From NCBI RefSeq assembly GCF_000423605.1, contig NZ_AUIH01000028.1, positions 1 through 57,137 of the forward strand: DNA of 57,137 bases, written 5' to 3'. This stretch comes from Saccharospirillum impatiens DSM 12546. GTDB lineage: Bacteria; Pseudomonadota; Gammaproteobacteria; Pseudomonadales; Natronospirillaceae. Position numbers and translations under genes: made by a program. Within the stretch, counting starts at the first letter, position 1, and every line of letters begins with the position of its first letter. The notes beneath the pieces were generated by a model. It made no database searches. It had not been told where the DNA came from and was given only the letters and a program-made list of their open reading frames with translations. Shown here one piece after another: positions 25,585 to 34,844 of the stretch.

Positions 25585-26874
25585 ATGCTGGAACAATTCT
25601 TCAAGCTGAAAGAACTCGGAACCGATGTTCGCACCGAAGTGCTTGCGGGTATTTCTACCTTCCTGACCATGGCGTACATCATCGCCGTGAATCCGGGCAT
25701 TCTGTCCGCGACAGGCATGCCTTTTGATGCTGTATTTGTGGCTACCTGTATTGCTGCCGCCCTGGGGACCGGCATCATGGGTCTGCTGGCCAATTATCCG
25801 GTAGCGCTGGCACCGGGTATGGGTCTCAATGCATTCTTCACCTTTGGTGTCGTGATGGGCATGGGCGTCAGTTGGGAAGTTGCCCTGGGCTGTGTGTTCT
25901 GGTCGGGTATTTTGTTTGTACTGCTCAGCGCGTTCAAAGTGCGTGAGTGGATTATTAACGCCATTCCGGCGTCGATGAAAACCGGTATCGCCGTCGGCAT
26001 CGGTTTGTTTCTGGCCATTATCGGGCTGCAAGGCGCGGGCATTGTTGTGAACAATGACGCGACTCTGGTCGGCCCGGGTGACATGAGCTCTCCGCAGGTG
26101 GTTTTGGCCTTTCTGGGCTTCGCACTGATCACCGCTTTGCACCACCGTGGCGTTACCGGCAGCGTCATTATCGGCATTCTTGCCACGACAGTGGCGGGTT
26201 TCTTCTTTGGCCTGGTTGAATACAACGGCGTTGTGTCCATGCCGTCTGGCCTGAGCGCTACCTTCTTCAAGCTGGACATTTTCGGTGCACTGGAACTGGG
26301 TTTGATTGCGGTTATCCTGGCGTTTCTGTTCGTTGACGTCTTCGATACTTCGGGCACCCTGGTTGCGGTCGCCAAAGAAGGTAACCTGCTCGATAAAGAC
26401 GGCAAGCTGCCGCGCCTGGGCAAGGCGCTGATGGCCGACAGTACAGCCTCTGTTGCCGGTTCAATACTGGGTACTTCCACCACGACCAGCTACATCGAAA
26501 GTGGTGCTGGTATCGCGGCGGGTGGTCGCTCGGGGCTGACCGCACTGACTGTGTCGGTTTTGTTCCTGTTGGCGCTGTTCTTTTCGCCACTGGCGCAAAT
26601 GATACCGCCTTACGCTACCGCATCGGCGTTGCTGTTCGTGGCTGTGCTGATGATCTCGTCGATTTCCAGTGTTGACTGGAAAGACCTGACTGAATCGGCG
26701 CCTGTGGTTGTAACGGCCGTCATGATGCCGCTGACTTACTCAATTGCAGAAGGCATTGCGGCCGGTTTCATTACCTATGCGGTAGTCAAGGTATTGGCTG
26801 GCAAGGCGAAAGACGTCAACATCAGCGTGTACATCATCGCTGCTGCGGCGCTGCTGCATTACATTTTCTTGTAA
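25585..26874 (+). CDS. NCS2-family adenine/guanine/hypoxanthine permease
   Basis: A 429-residue inner-membrane transporter of the AzgA-like group (about 12-14 hydrophobic segments). Typical blocks are [19 protein letters not shown] at the start, [19 protein letters not shown], and [22 protein letters not shown], which lines the substrate path. It imports purine bases with protons. The start at 25585 has AGGA seven bases upstream; an ATG at 25564 is possible but lacks a site. The apt gene follows, so imported adenine would be converted directly to AMP. Confidence 0.93.
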   Translation: MLEQFFKLKELGTDVRTEVLAGISTFLTMAYIIAVNPGILSATGMPFDAVFVATCIAAALGTGIMGLLANYPVALAPGMGLNAFFTFGVVMGMGVSWEVALGCVFWSGILFVLLSAFKVREWIINAIPASMKTGIAVGIGLFLAIIGLQGAGIVVNNDATLVGPGDMSSPQVVLAFLGFALITALHHRGVTGSVIIGILATTVAGFFFGLVEYNGVVSMPSGLSATFFKLDIFGALELGLIAVILAFLFVDVFDTSGTLVAVAKEGNLLDKDGKLPRLGKALMADSTASVAGSILGTSTTTSYIESGAGIAAGGRSGLTALTVSVLFLLALFFSPLAQMIPPYATASALLFVAVLMISSISSVDWKDLTESAPVVVTAVMMPLTYSIAEGIAAGFITYAVVKVLAGKAKDVNISVYIIAAAALLHYIFL

Positions 26875-26914
26875 TAGCGGGCTGGCCGTTGCAACGGTCG
26901 TCATCGCGAAATCG

Positions 26915-26946
26915 AAACGGGGCCGCTACAATGGCCCCGTTTTTTA
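26915..26946 (+). terminator. Intrinsic terminator between permease and apt
   Basis: AAACGGGGCC pairs with GGCCCCGTTT across GCTACAAT and is followed by Ts. It ends only 15 bases before the chosen apt start, so apt must be read either through it or from a promoter inside the upstream region. Confidence 0.85.
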
Positions 26947-26960
26947 TTCAGAGTGAACTC

Positions 26961-27524
26961 ATGTCAGTGCAAAAAAACGACCCTCTTATGGGTGTCTTCG
27001 ACCCAAAGGCTCATATCCGCACCGTACCGGACTGGCCCAAGCCCGGTGTTCAGTTTCGCGACATCACCACGCTGTTGTCCGACGCGCGGGTGTTTCGCCA
27101 GTTGATTGATGCCTTCGTACATCGTTACTTTGATTATCATATCGATGCCGTTGTCGGTATTGATGCCCGTGGTTTTATATTGGGTGCTCCGCTGGCGTAC
27201 CAGTTGAACACAGCGTTCGTGCCCGTGCGCAAGCAAGGAAAGTTGCCGTTCGACACCCTGGAAGAAGCCTACGAACTTGAATACGGCCAGGCGGTGTTGC
27301 AGATCCACGCCGATGCGCTCAAATCGGGTCAGCGAGTGCTGGTGATTGACGACCTGATCGCCACCGGAGGCACTCTGGTAGCGGCTTGTTCCCTGGTGCA
27401 GCGTCTCGGTGCGGAGGTGGTTGAGTGCACGGCCATTGTTGATCTGCCTGATCTGGGGGGTAGCCAGACTCTGGCTCATGCGGGTTATACCGTTCGCGCC
27501 CTGTGTGAGTTTGAAGGCGACTAA
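26961..27524 (+). CDS. apt: Adenine phosphoribosyltransferase
   Basis: A 187-residue type I phosphoribosyltransferase making AMP from adenine and PRPP. The PRPP motif is [31 protein letters not shown] and [10 protein letters not shown] are further Apt hallmarks. The start at 26961 is preceded by GAGTGA; ATG 26988 would give [10 protein letters not shown] and is the alternative. The frame is open upstream through the terminator but has no support there. It pairs functionally with the preceding purine permease. Confidence 0.95.
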   Translation: MSVQKNDPLMGVFDPKAHIRTVPDWPKPGVQFRDITTLLSDARVFRQLIDAFVHRYFDYHIDAVVGIDARGFILGAPLAYQLNTAFVPVRKQGKLPFDTLEEAYELEYGQAVLQIHADALKSGQRVLVIDDLIATGGTLVAACSLVQRLGAEVVECTAIVDLPDLGGSQTLAHAGYTVRALCEFEGD

Positions 27525-27541
27525 AGCGGTATAACCGCTTT
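27523..27541 (+). terminator. Hairpin at the apt stop
   Basis: AAAGCGGT and ACCGCTTT pair around ATA, overlapping the apt stop codon. Only three Ts are in the right arm, so termination may be weak. Confidence 0.5.
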
Positions 27542-27564
27542 GGTTAACATTGGATAGACTGATA

Positions 27565-27612
27565 GCACCCGTTCAGTGGGGGTGGGCTCAGGCCCCGCTG
27601 AACGGTTGGTGC
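27565..27612 (+). repeat. Large imperfect hairpin between apt and acuI-like gene
   Basis: GCACC-CGTTCAG-T-GGGG on the left pairs with CCCC-G-CTGAACG-GT-TGGTGC on the right, with one wobble and a small bulge, around GTGGGCTCAGG. It lies about 100 bases before the reductase gene. No T-run is present. Confidence 0.5.
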
Positions 27613-27709
27613 GATTCGACTTCAAACCCGTATTTCAATGGCAGCAATTCATTCGCAACAATTCAGCGACATCAGTCGAGTAACCACAGTCGAGTGACAA
27701 GGGGCGATC

Positions 27710-28705
27710 ATGACCACCTATCGAGCGTTACGTATACACCTGACCGATCAGGGGGTGACTCGCACCCTTGAAGACCGGGCTATCACCGAATTGCCCGATC
27801 ATGATGTGCTGATTCGGGTGCACTGGTCATCGTTGAACTATAAGGATGCGCTCTCTGCCAATGGCCACAAGGGTGTTAGCCGATACTACCCTCACACACC
27901 AGGCATTGATGCCGCCGGTGTCGTTGAGCGAGACCATTCCGGCCGATTTCAACCCGGAACGCAGGTCGCGGTGATCGGGTTCGACCTGGGTATGAACACT
28001 CAGGGTGGCTTTGCCGATTACGTCTGTGTGCCGGCAGATTGGGTGGTGACACTGCCCACAGGCCTGACGATGGCCGATAGCATGCGCCTGGGCACCGCCG
28101 GGGTAACGGCAGCCTATTGCCTGGAAAAACTGATCGAAACGGGTGTGCGCGCTGATGAAGGGCCGGTGCTGGTAACCGGTGCCACCGGAGGGGTAGGCAG
28201 CCTGGCCGTCCATTTGCTGGCAACATTGGGCTATAAGGTCACCGCCGTCACGGGTAAGGTCGATGCCCATGACTGGCTAAGACAGTTGGGGGCAACAGAT
28301 ATTCTGCCCCGTGAGGCCTTGAGCGAGCCGGAGCCGAAAGCGCTGCGACCGGCCCTGTTTGCCGGAGCCATCGATACCATTGGCGATCATACACTGGTCA
28401 ATATTCTCAAAAGTCTGCGCTATGGCGGCTCAGTGGCTGCCTGCGGCATCGTTGGTGGCACGGCGATTCCAGCCGACATTTTCCCGTTCATTCTGCGCGG
28501 GGTAAACCTGCTCGGTATTGCCAGTGCCGATGCACCTGTGGACGCCAGAACCCGGGTTCTGGCCAAGTATGCCGGTCTCTGGAAACTACCGATGCTCAGT
28601 GCCCTGAGCGATACGCTGACACTGGACCAGCTGGGACCACGGATTGATGCCATGCTGGCCGGCAATGTTCAGCGGCGTGCGCTGATTCAGGTATGTGAGG
28701 ATTGA
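27710..28705 (+). CDS. YhdH/AcuI-family quinone oxidoreductase (acrylyl-CoA reductase-like)
   Basis: A 331-residue zinc-independent medium-chain dehydrogenase/reductase. The N-terminal half contains SSLNYKDALSANG and TPGIDAAGVVE, typical of the YhdH/YhfP group, and the nucleotide-binding motif is VTGATGGVGSLAVHLLA. AcuI members reduce acryloyl-CoA to propionyl-CoA with NADPH, a step in marine DMSP breakdown and acrylate detoxification; other members act on different enones. AAGGGG precedes the ATG. Its stop lies just before ung, without functional relation. Confidence 0.87.
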   Translation: MTTYRALRIHLTDQGVTRTLEDRAITELPDHDVLIRVHWSSLNYKDALSANGHKGVSRYYPHTPGIDAAGVVERDHSGRFQPGTQVAVIGFDLGMNTQGGFADYVCVPADWVVTLPTGLTMADSMRLGTAGVTAAYCLEKLIETGVRADEGPVLVTGATGGVGSLAVHLLATLGYKVTAVTGKVDAHDWLRQLGATDILPREALSEPEPKALRPALFAGAIDTIGDHTLVNILKSLRYGGSVAACGIVGGTAIPADIFPFILRGVNLLGIASADAPVDARTRVLAKYAGLWKLPMLSALSDTLTLDQLGPRIDAMLAGNVQRRALIQVCED

Positions 28706-28712
28706 GCCTGTG

Positions 28713-29426
28713 ATGCACCCAACGCCAACTGACACACGCTGGTCACTGGATCCGGATCTCGCCCTGACCGGCCCGGGTTGGCGAATGGCACTGTCATCGG
28801 TACTGGCAAGGCCACAACAATGCGCGCTGATTCAATGGCTTAATCAGCGTGCGGGCGAGGGTGTGCAGATCTATCCGCCTGCGGAGTTGGTGTTCAGGGC
28901 GTTAAATGCAACGCCGGTCGGGAAGGTCAAGGTCGTTATATTGGGGCAGGATCCCTATCATGGGCCGGGCCAGGCCCAGGGTCTGAGTTTCTCGGTCCCT
29001 GCGGGGCTTACATTCCCGCCCAGTTTGCGCAACATCTTCAAGGAATTAAGCAACGATGTAGCGTTCAATCCACCCGAAAGCGGTGATCTCACGCCCTGGA
29101 CCAATCAGGGTGTACTGCTGTTGAACGCAGTGCTGACGGTTGAGCAGGCCCAGGCTAATGCGCACCGTGGAAAAGGTTGGGAGACGGTAACCGATGCGGT
29201 GATCGAACACATCAATCAGAGCCGGGATAACGTTGTCTTTATGCTGTGGGGCAGCTACGCCCAAAAGAAAGGTCAAATGATTGACCGTCAGCGTCATTGC
29301 GTTCTGACGGCCCCGCACCCATCGCCGTTGTCGGCGCATCGTGGCTGGTTTGGGTCGGGTCATTTTTCTGCAGCAAATGCCTACTTGCGCAGTACGGGTC
29401 AAACGCCGGTTGACTGGCAGCTCTAG
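28713..29426 (+). CDS. ung: Uracil-DNA glycosylase
   Basis: A 237-residue family 1 enzyme that removes uracil from DNA. The catalytic motif GQDPYHGPGQAQGLSFSVP carries the Asp that activates water; the minor-groove loop is HPSPLSAHRGWFGSGHFS. Length is standard. The start at ATG 28713 is a choice: GTG 28695 and GTG 28710 are also in frame, and GAGGAT or TTGAG upstream can serve. It lies immediately downstream of the reductase gene. Confidence 0.96.
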   Translation: MHPTPTDTRWSLDPDLALTGPGWRMALSSVLARPQQCALIQWLNQRAGEGVQIYPPAELVFRALNATPVGKVKVVILGQDPYHGPGQAQGLSFSVPAGLTFPPSLRNIFKELSNDVAFNPPESGDLTPWTNQGVLLLNAVLTVEQAQANAHRGKGWETVTDAVIEHINQSRDNVVFMLWGSYAQKKGQMIDRQRHCVLTAPHPSPLSAHRGWFGSGHFSAANAYLRSTGQTPVDWQL

Positions 29427-29561
29427 AGTCGGCACCTATCATCAGCCGGAACGACTGCCGAGTCAGTTCGGTGCTTGTTATCCAACTGTAAATTGTCAAA
29501 AAAATCCCCTATTTGCCTGCCATTGCACGGCGTCTGGACTAACCTTAAGGCTGTAAGAGAA

Positions 29562-29574
29562 CTGGAAATTCCAG
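29562..29574. promoter_or_regulatory. Palindrome CTGGAAATTCCAG upstream of prkA promoter
   Basis: A perfect 13-base palindrome about 105 bases before the sigma-54 -24 box. This is the right distance for an enhancer-type activator site, though a single copy is weak evidence. Confidence 0.35.
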
Positions 29575-29677
29575 GTTGAAGTGCTTTCAGCCAGGGTTCA
29601 TCTTTCAACGCCTATACTTTGAAAAAAGGAGTTCGCCGGGTGGCCGGCACCTCACCTTACCTGACTGGTTTTATACG

Positions 29678-29694
29678 CTGGCGCGCTCTTTGCA
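29678..29694 (+). promoter_or_regulatory. Sigma-54 promoter of prkA-yeaH-spoVR
   Basis: CTGGCGCGCTCTTTGCA matches the -24/-12 consensus with correct GG-to-GC spacing; the main departure is G for A in the GGCAC element. It lies 92 bases before prkA. The E. coli counterpart yeaGH is reported to be induced under nitrogen limitation through sigma-54, which fits. Confidence 0.75.
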
Positions 29695-29785
29695 AAAAAT
29701 AAAGCCAGTGAATTGATAGACACTGAAGCATGATAGACATCGCTCATGGAAGGAGCCTGCTTGATAGCTTTTTAGGGGGTCGTTC

Positions 29786-31708
29786 ATGGATATTTTCAAG
29801 CATTTTCAGTCACGTTACGAAGCCAGACTGCTCGAGGAGTATTCCCTGGAGGAATACCTCAGCCTGTGCAAAGAGGATCCGATGGCCTATTCCTCGGCCC
29901 CCGAGCGCATGCTCGCGGCAATTGGTGAACCTCAGGTTATCGATACTGCCAAAGACTCCAGGTTGAGCCGTATTTTTTCCAATAAAATCATCCGGCGCTA
30001 CCCGGCTTTTGAAGAATTTTATGGCATGGAAGAGCCGATCGAACAGATCGTTTCCTATTTTCGCCACGCTGCCCAGGGGTTGGAAGAGAAGAAGCAGATC
30101 CTGTATTTGCTGGGCCCGGTCGGGGGTGGTAAATCATCCCTGGCTGAGCGGTTGAAGCAATTGATTGAAACGGTGCCTTTTTATGCGATTAAGGGATCGC
30201 CCGTTTATGAAAGTCCGCTGAGCCTGTTTGATCCGGATGAAGACAGCGCCATTCTTGAAGAGCGGTATGGAATCCCGGCCCGTTACTTGCGTTCAATCAT
30301 GTCGCCCTGGGCGGTTAAGCGATTGCACGAGTATGGTGGCGACATCAGTCAGTTCCGTGTAGTGAAACTCTTTCCCTCCATCACCGATCAGGTTGCGGTC
30401 GCAAAAACCGAACCTGGCGATGAGAACAATCAGGACATATCAGCGCTGGTGGGCAAGGTCGATATCCGCATGCTTGAGGACTTCCCCCAGAACGATCCGG
30501 ATGCTTACAGCTTCTCTGGCGCTTTGTGTAAAGCGAACCAGGGTCTGATGGAATTTGTCGAAATGTTCAAGGCACCGATCAAGGTGCTGCACCCTCTGCT
30601 GACCGCTACTCAGGAAGGGAACTACAACGCGACAGAAGGCATGAGTGCGATTCCGTTCTCCGGCACGGTTTTGGCGCACAGTAACGAATCCGAGTGGAAG
30701 GCGTTTCGCAATAACAAAAACAACGAAGCGTTTCTGGATCGGGTGTTTATCGTCAAGGTGCCTTATTGCAGTCGGGTAACTGAAGAGATCAACATCTACC
30801 GAAAACTGATCGAAAACAGTTCTCTGGCCGAATCTCCCTGTGCACCGGACACCCTGAAGATGCTGGCGCAGTTTTCGGTACTCTCAAGGCTCAAAGAACC
30901 GGAAAATTCGAACGTCTATTCGAAGATGCGTGTCTACGATGGCGAAAATCTGAAAGACACTGACCCCAAAGCCAAAACCATTCAGGAATACAAGGATTCC
31001 GCCGGTGTCGACGAGGGGATGGATGGGTTATCAACTCGCTTCGCGTTCAAGATACTGTCAAAGGTATTCAATTTCGATGCGACGGAAGTCGCCGCCAATC
31101 CGGTGCATCTGCTCTACGTGCTTGAAGATCAGATCGAGCAACAGCAGTTTCCCCAGGAGGTCCATGATCGGTACCTGGCGCACCTCAAAGAGTACCTCGC
31201 GCCCCGTTATGTAGACTTTATCGGCAAGGAAATTCAGACCGCTTACCTCGAAAGCTATTCCGAGTACGGCCAGAATATTTTTGACCGCTATGTTACCTAT
31301 GCCGACTTCTGGATACAGGATCAGGAATTCAGGGACCCGGAAACCGGTGAGATACTGGATCGGGCGGCACTGAACGAGGAGCTGGAAAAGATCGAGAAGC
31401 CTGCGGGTATCTCCAACCCCAAAGATTTCCGCAACGAGATCGTCAACTTTGTACTGCGCGCCCGGGCAAACAATGAAGGTCGCAACCCGAGCTGGCAGAG
31501 CTATGAAAAACTGCGTGCCGTCATTGAGAAAAAAATGTTCTCGAACACAGAGGACCTGTTGCCGGTTATTTCCTATTCCGCCAAGTCGTCTAACGATGAT
31601 GAAAAGAAACATCAGGACTTTGTGCGGCGCATGGTTAACCGGGGTTACACAGAGAAGCAGGTGCGCCTGCTGAGTGAATGGTATCTGAGAGTGCGCAAGT
31701 CGTCCTGA
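29786..31708 (+). CDS. prkA: PrkA family serine protein kinase / AAA protein
   Basis: A 640-residue protein equivalent to E. coli YeaG. The AAA-like N-terminal module has the P-loop LLGPVGGGKSSLAERLK (near residue 110) followed by the PrkA-specific region with KGSPVYESPLSLFD; the C-terminal part carries the kinase-like domain. PrkA proteins act in stationary-phase, nitrogen-starvation and stress adaptation; both kinase and AAA protease roles have been argued. AGGGGG before the ATG supports the start. First gene of the three-gene stress operon behind a sigma-54 promoter. Confidence 0.95.
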   Translation: MDIFKHFQSRYEARLLEEYSLEEYLSLCKEDPMAYSSAPERMLAAIGEPQVIDTAKDSRLSRIFSNKIIRRYPAFEEFYGMEEPIEQIVSYFRHAAQGLEEKKQILYLLGPVGGGKSSLAERLKQLIETVPFYAIKGSPVYESPLSLFDPDEDSAILEERYGIPARYLRSIMSPWAVKRLHEYGGDISQFRVVKLFPSITDQVAVAKTEPGDENNQDISALVGKVDIRMLEDFPQNDPDAYSFSGALCKANQGLMEFVEMFKAPIKVLHPLLTATQEGNYNATEGMSAIPFSGTVLAHSNESEWKAFRNNKNNEAFLDRVFIVKVPYCSRVTEEINIYRKLIENSSLAESPCAPDTLKMLAQFSVLSRLKEPENSNVYSKMRVYDGENLKDTDPKAKTIQEYKDSAGVDEGMDGLSTRFAFKILSKVFNFDATEVAANPVHLLYVLEDQIEQQQFPQEVHDRYLAHLKEYLAPRYVDFIGKEIQTAYLESYSEYGQNIFDRYVTYADFWIQDQEFRDPETGEILDRAALNEELEKIEKPAGISNPKDFRNEIVNFVLRARANNEGRNPSWQSYEKLRAVIEKKMFSNTEDLLPVISYSAKSSNDDEKKHQDFVRRMVNRGYTEKQVRLLSEWYLRVRKSS

Positions 31709-31722
31709 TCAGTCGTGAAGTA

Positions 31723-31760
31723 CCGGGCTATCTGGTTATTCAAATACCCGATAGCCCCGG
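31723..31760 (+). repeat. Intercistronic hairpin between prkA and yeaH
   Basis: CCGGGCTATC pairs with GATAGCCCCGG with one bulged base; outer CTGATCAG copies at about 31705-31712 and 31763-31771 extend it. There is no T-run, so it may be an mRNA processing or stability element that sets different levels of the two proteins. Confidence 0.5.
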
Positions 31761-31793
31761 TTGCTGATCAGCCCGACACATTGAGGTCACAGT

Positions 31794-33080
31794 ATGATGA
31801 ATTCCTACGTGATTGACCGTCGGTTAAATGGAAAGAACAAGAGTGCGGTTAATCGTCGGCGATTCCTGGAGCGGTATCGCAAGCACATCAAAAAGGCGGT
31901 GAACGAGGCGGTGAACAAACGCTCGATTACCGATATGGAACACGGCGAATCCATCTCCATTCCGTCTGAAGACATCTCTGAACCGGTTTTCGGTCATGGC
32001 CGGGGCGGTCAGCGTAATATCATCAACCCGGGTAATAAGGAATTTCGTTCCGGCGACCGCATTCGCAAACCGCAAGGGGGCGGCGGTGGCAAGGGGCAGG
32101 GCAGTGGTGATGCGTCTGACAGCGGTGAGGGTCTGGATGATTTTACCTTCAACATTACCCAGGACGAGTTTCTGGAGTTTCTGTTCGAGGATCTGGAATT
32201 GCCCAACCTGGTGCGCAAAGAACTCAAGGAGATGAGCGATCATGTCTACCGTCACGCCGGTTTTAGCAGCCAGGGTGTGCCAAACCGAATCAACATCGTT
32301 CGTTCATTGCGCAATGCCCATGCCCGGCGAATTGCCCTCAGTGGTAAGTCACGGCGCCGGTTGAAACAATTAAAAGTCCTGGTAGAACAGGAGCATGAAA
32401 AAGATGAAGCATTACGCGATGCCCACTCCCTGTTGGCCTGGCGGGAAGAAATTGAGCGGCTTGATCAAAAGATCCGGCGGATGCCCTTCATCGACGATTT
32501 CGACCTGCGTTTCAATCGCAATGAACGCGTACCTGTGCCCAGCAATGCCGCGGTTATGTTTTGCCTGATGGACGTTTCCGGGTCCATGACTCAGAACACC
32601 AAGGATATGGCCAAGCGGTTTTTTCTGCTGCTGTATCTGTTTTTGCGGCGCAATTACGAAAAGATTGAAGTGGTTTTCATCCGCCACCACACCAGTGCCA
32701 AAGAGGTTGACGAAGAGGAGTTCTTTTACTCCCGGGAAACCGGTGGCACCATCGTTTCCAGTGCCTTGAAAATGATGGGTGACGTCATAAGCGAGCGCTA
32801 CCCGGCCAATGCCTGGAACATCTATGCGGCCCAGGCATCGGATGGCGACAACTGGAACGACGATTCGCCCCAGTGCCGGGAATTACTGGCCAAGGCGATC
32901 ATGCCACTGGTGCAATACTATTCCTATATCGAAATCACGCCGCGTGATCACCAGGCACTCTGGCACGCTTATGAAGATGTTCAGTCTGCGTTTCCGGAGC
33001 AGTTTGCGATGGAACAGATCATTGACCCGTCTGATATTTATCCGGTCTTCCGTCAATTGTTTCAGAGGAAAACCACATGA
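31794..33080 (+). CDS. yeaH: YeaH/YhbH family protein (DUF444)
   Basis: A 428-residue DUF444 protein. A basic N-terminus ([21 protein letters not shown]) and a Gly/Lys-rich linker precede a von Willebrand factor A-like domain with the metal-site motif MDVSGSM. The partner of PrkA in many proteobacteria; its molecular role is unknown. ATG 31794 has GAGG seven bases upstream, with a second ATG directly following. ATGA overlap with spoVR gives coupled translation. Confidence 0.95.
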   Translation: MMNSYVIDRRLNGKNKSAVNRRRFLERYRKHIKKAVNEAVNKRSITDMEHGESISIPSEDISEPVFGHGRGGQRNIINPGNKEFRSGDRIRKPQGGGGGKGQGSGDASDSGEGLDDFTFNITQDEFLEFLFEDLELPNLVRKELKEMSDHVYRHAGFSSQGVPNRINIVRSLRNAHARRIALSGKSRRRLKQLKVLVEQEHEKDEALRDAHSLLAWREEIERLDQKIRRMPFIDDFDLRFNRNERVPVPSNAAVMFCLMDVSGSMTQNTKDMAKRFFLLLYLFLRRNYEKIEVVFIRHHTSAKEVDEEEFFYSRETGGTIVSSALKMMGDVISERYPANAWNIYAAQASDGDNWNDDSPQCRELLAKAIMPLVQYYSYIEITPRDHQALWHAYEDVQSAFPEQFAMEQIIDPSDIYPVFRQLFQRKTT

Positions 33081-34615
33081 CACAAAAGCCCATCTCGACC
33101 GGCAGTGAATGGACATTCCCGCTGATTCAGGAGTACGACCGGGTTATCAGTCAGATTGCCCAGGAGTACCGGCTGGATACCTACCCCAACCAGATCGAGA
33201 TAATCAGCTCCGAGCAGATGATGGACGCCTATTCATCCATTGGTATGCCGCTGGGGTACCATCACTGGTCCTATGGCAAGCAATTTCTGCAAACCCAGCA
33301 GAACTATCAGCGAGGGTTTATGGGCCTTGCCTATGAGATTGTCATCAACTCAAGCCCGTGTATCGCCTATCTGATGGAAGAGAACACCATGCCCATGCAG
33401 GCGCTGGTAATCGCTCATGCCTGCTATGGACACAATTCATTTTTCAAAAACAACTACCTGTTCAAAACCTGGACTGACGCCACGGCTATCATTGATTACC
33501 TGGTGTTTGCCAAGCAATACGTCACCCAATGCGAAGAACGCTATGGCGTGCGTGAGGTGGAGCGGATACTGGACTCCTGCCATGCATTGCAAAACTATGG
33601 CGTTGACCGCTACAAGCGGCCTTCGCCCATTTCGGCCGCGGAAGAACTCTCCCGGCAAGAAGAGCGTGAGGCCTATCAACAACAGCAGGTGAACTTGCTG
33701 TGGCGCACAATCCCTGTGGCCGAGGGCAAGGAAACCCAGCAGGAACGCCGAACTTTCCCTTCCGAGCCTCAGGAGAATATTCTCTATTTTATCGAAAAAA
33801 ACGCCCCGTTGCTGGAGCCCTGGCAGCGTGAACTGGTCCGTATTGTGCGCAAGCTGGCGCAGTATTTTTACCCACAGCGCCAGACCCAGGTGATGAACGA
33901 AGGCTGGGCCAGCTTCTGGCATTACACCCTGATGAACGAGATGTACAACCGTGGCTATATTACGGAAGGTTTTATGATGGAGTTCCTGGCCAGCCATTCC
34001 GCCGTGGTGTACCAGCCGCCGTACGACTCGAAGTTCTATTCCGGGCTTAACCCTTATGCTCTGGGCTTTAACATCTACCGGGACGTAAAGCGTATCTGTG
34101 AGCACCCGACGGACGAAGACCGCGAGTGGTTTCCGGATCTGGCGGGTAAAGACTGGCTCGATACCCTCCATTTCGCGATGGAGAATTTCAAGGACGAAAG
34201 CTTTATTCAGCAATTCCTGTCACCCAAGGTCATGCGTGACATGCACCTGTTTGCGGTGTACGACGACGAAGACGAAAGTGAGTATGAGATCAGCGCCATT
34301 CATGATGAACAGGGCTATCGCAAGCTGCGGGCAATGCTCGCCGAGCAGTATAATCTGAGTATGAGGGAGCCCAATATTCAGGTGGTCGATGTCAATTTGC
34401 GCGGTGATCGTTCCCTGACCCTGCGCCACACCCGGCATAACAATGTGCCGCTCGATAAAGACGCGGAAAAGGTACTCAAGCACGTACACCGCTTGTGGGG
34501 CTTTGATGTGCATCTGGAGTCGTGCCAGGGTGATGAGGTCCGCCAGCGGTTGCATATGCCGCCGCAGGATATGACCCCGGAACAGGCGCTGGAGGAGGGG
34601 CTGAGGTATGTATAG
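33077..34615 (+). CDS. SpoVR family protein
   Basis: A 512-residue SpoVR/YcgB protein. Diagnostic blocks are [33 protein letters not shown] and the conserved [11 protein letters not shown], where His and Glu residues could bind metal. In Bacillus SpoVR affects spore cortex formation; in non-sporulating proteobacteria it travels with prkA and yeaH and has no settled function. The start overlaps the yeaH stop as ATGA. Confidence 0.95.
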   Translation: MTQKPISTGSEWTFPLIQEYDRVISQIAQEYRLDTYPNQIEIISSEQMMDAYSSIGMPLGYHHWSYGKQFLQTQQNYQRGFMGLAYEIVINSSPCIAYLMEENTMPMQALVIAHACYGHNSFFKNNYLFKTWTDATAIIDYLVFAKQYVTQCEERYGVREVERILDSCHALQNYGVDRYKRPSPISAAEELSRQEEREAYQQQQVNLLWRTIPVAEGKETQQERRTFPSEPQENILYFIEKNAPLLEPWQRELVRIVRKLAQYFYPQRQTQVMNEGWASFWHYTLMNEMYNRGYITEGFMMEFLASHSAVVYQPPYDSKFYSGLNPYALGFNIYRDVKRICEHPTDEDREWFPDLAGKDWLDTLHFAMENFKDESFIQQFLSPKVMRDMHLFAVYDDEDESEYEISAIHDEQGYRKLRAMLAEQYNLSMREPNIQVVDVNLRGDRSLTLRHTRHNNVPLDKDAEKVLKHVHRLWGFDVHLESCQGDEVRQRLHMPPQDMTPEQALEEGLRYV

Positions 34616-34720
34616 TTGTGAACCGGTAAACGTCTGAGTATGATTCCAGTAACCGCATGGAAAAGCTCACCCGGTGAGCGGAGGCAACCAACAGCCTGAC
34701 TTAACGACCTGAAATTCAAA

Positions 34721-34840
34721 CCACCGAGCCCTGGTGGTCTACGTCAATTGTGATATGACGCCAGGGCCTTGTTCGACACCAATGGTAACGAACAACAGGG
34801 TTGTCGCGGAAACGCGCCAGCCTCCCGACTTGGAAAGGTG
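34721..34840 (+). promoter_or_regulatory. Molybdenum-cofactor (Moco) riboswitch
   Basis: The moaA leader ends in GCCTCCCGACTTGGAAAGG, which has the strongly conserved 3' pattern of the Moco RNA motif also found before E. coli moaA. ACCGAGCCCTGG at its 5' side and CAACAGGG in the middle also fit. The AAGGTG at the end is the moaA ribosome binding site, so cofactor binding would block translation. The 5' boundary is approximate. Confidence 0.8.
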
Positions 34841-34844
34841 ATGC

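Noticed and set aside
29638-29660. Second sigma-54 promoter at the GGCCGGCACC stretch before prkA
   Set aside because: No GC-containing -12 element at the required distance; the site at 29678-29694 is far better.
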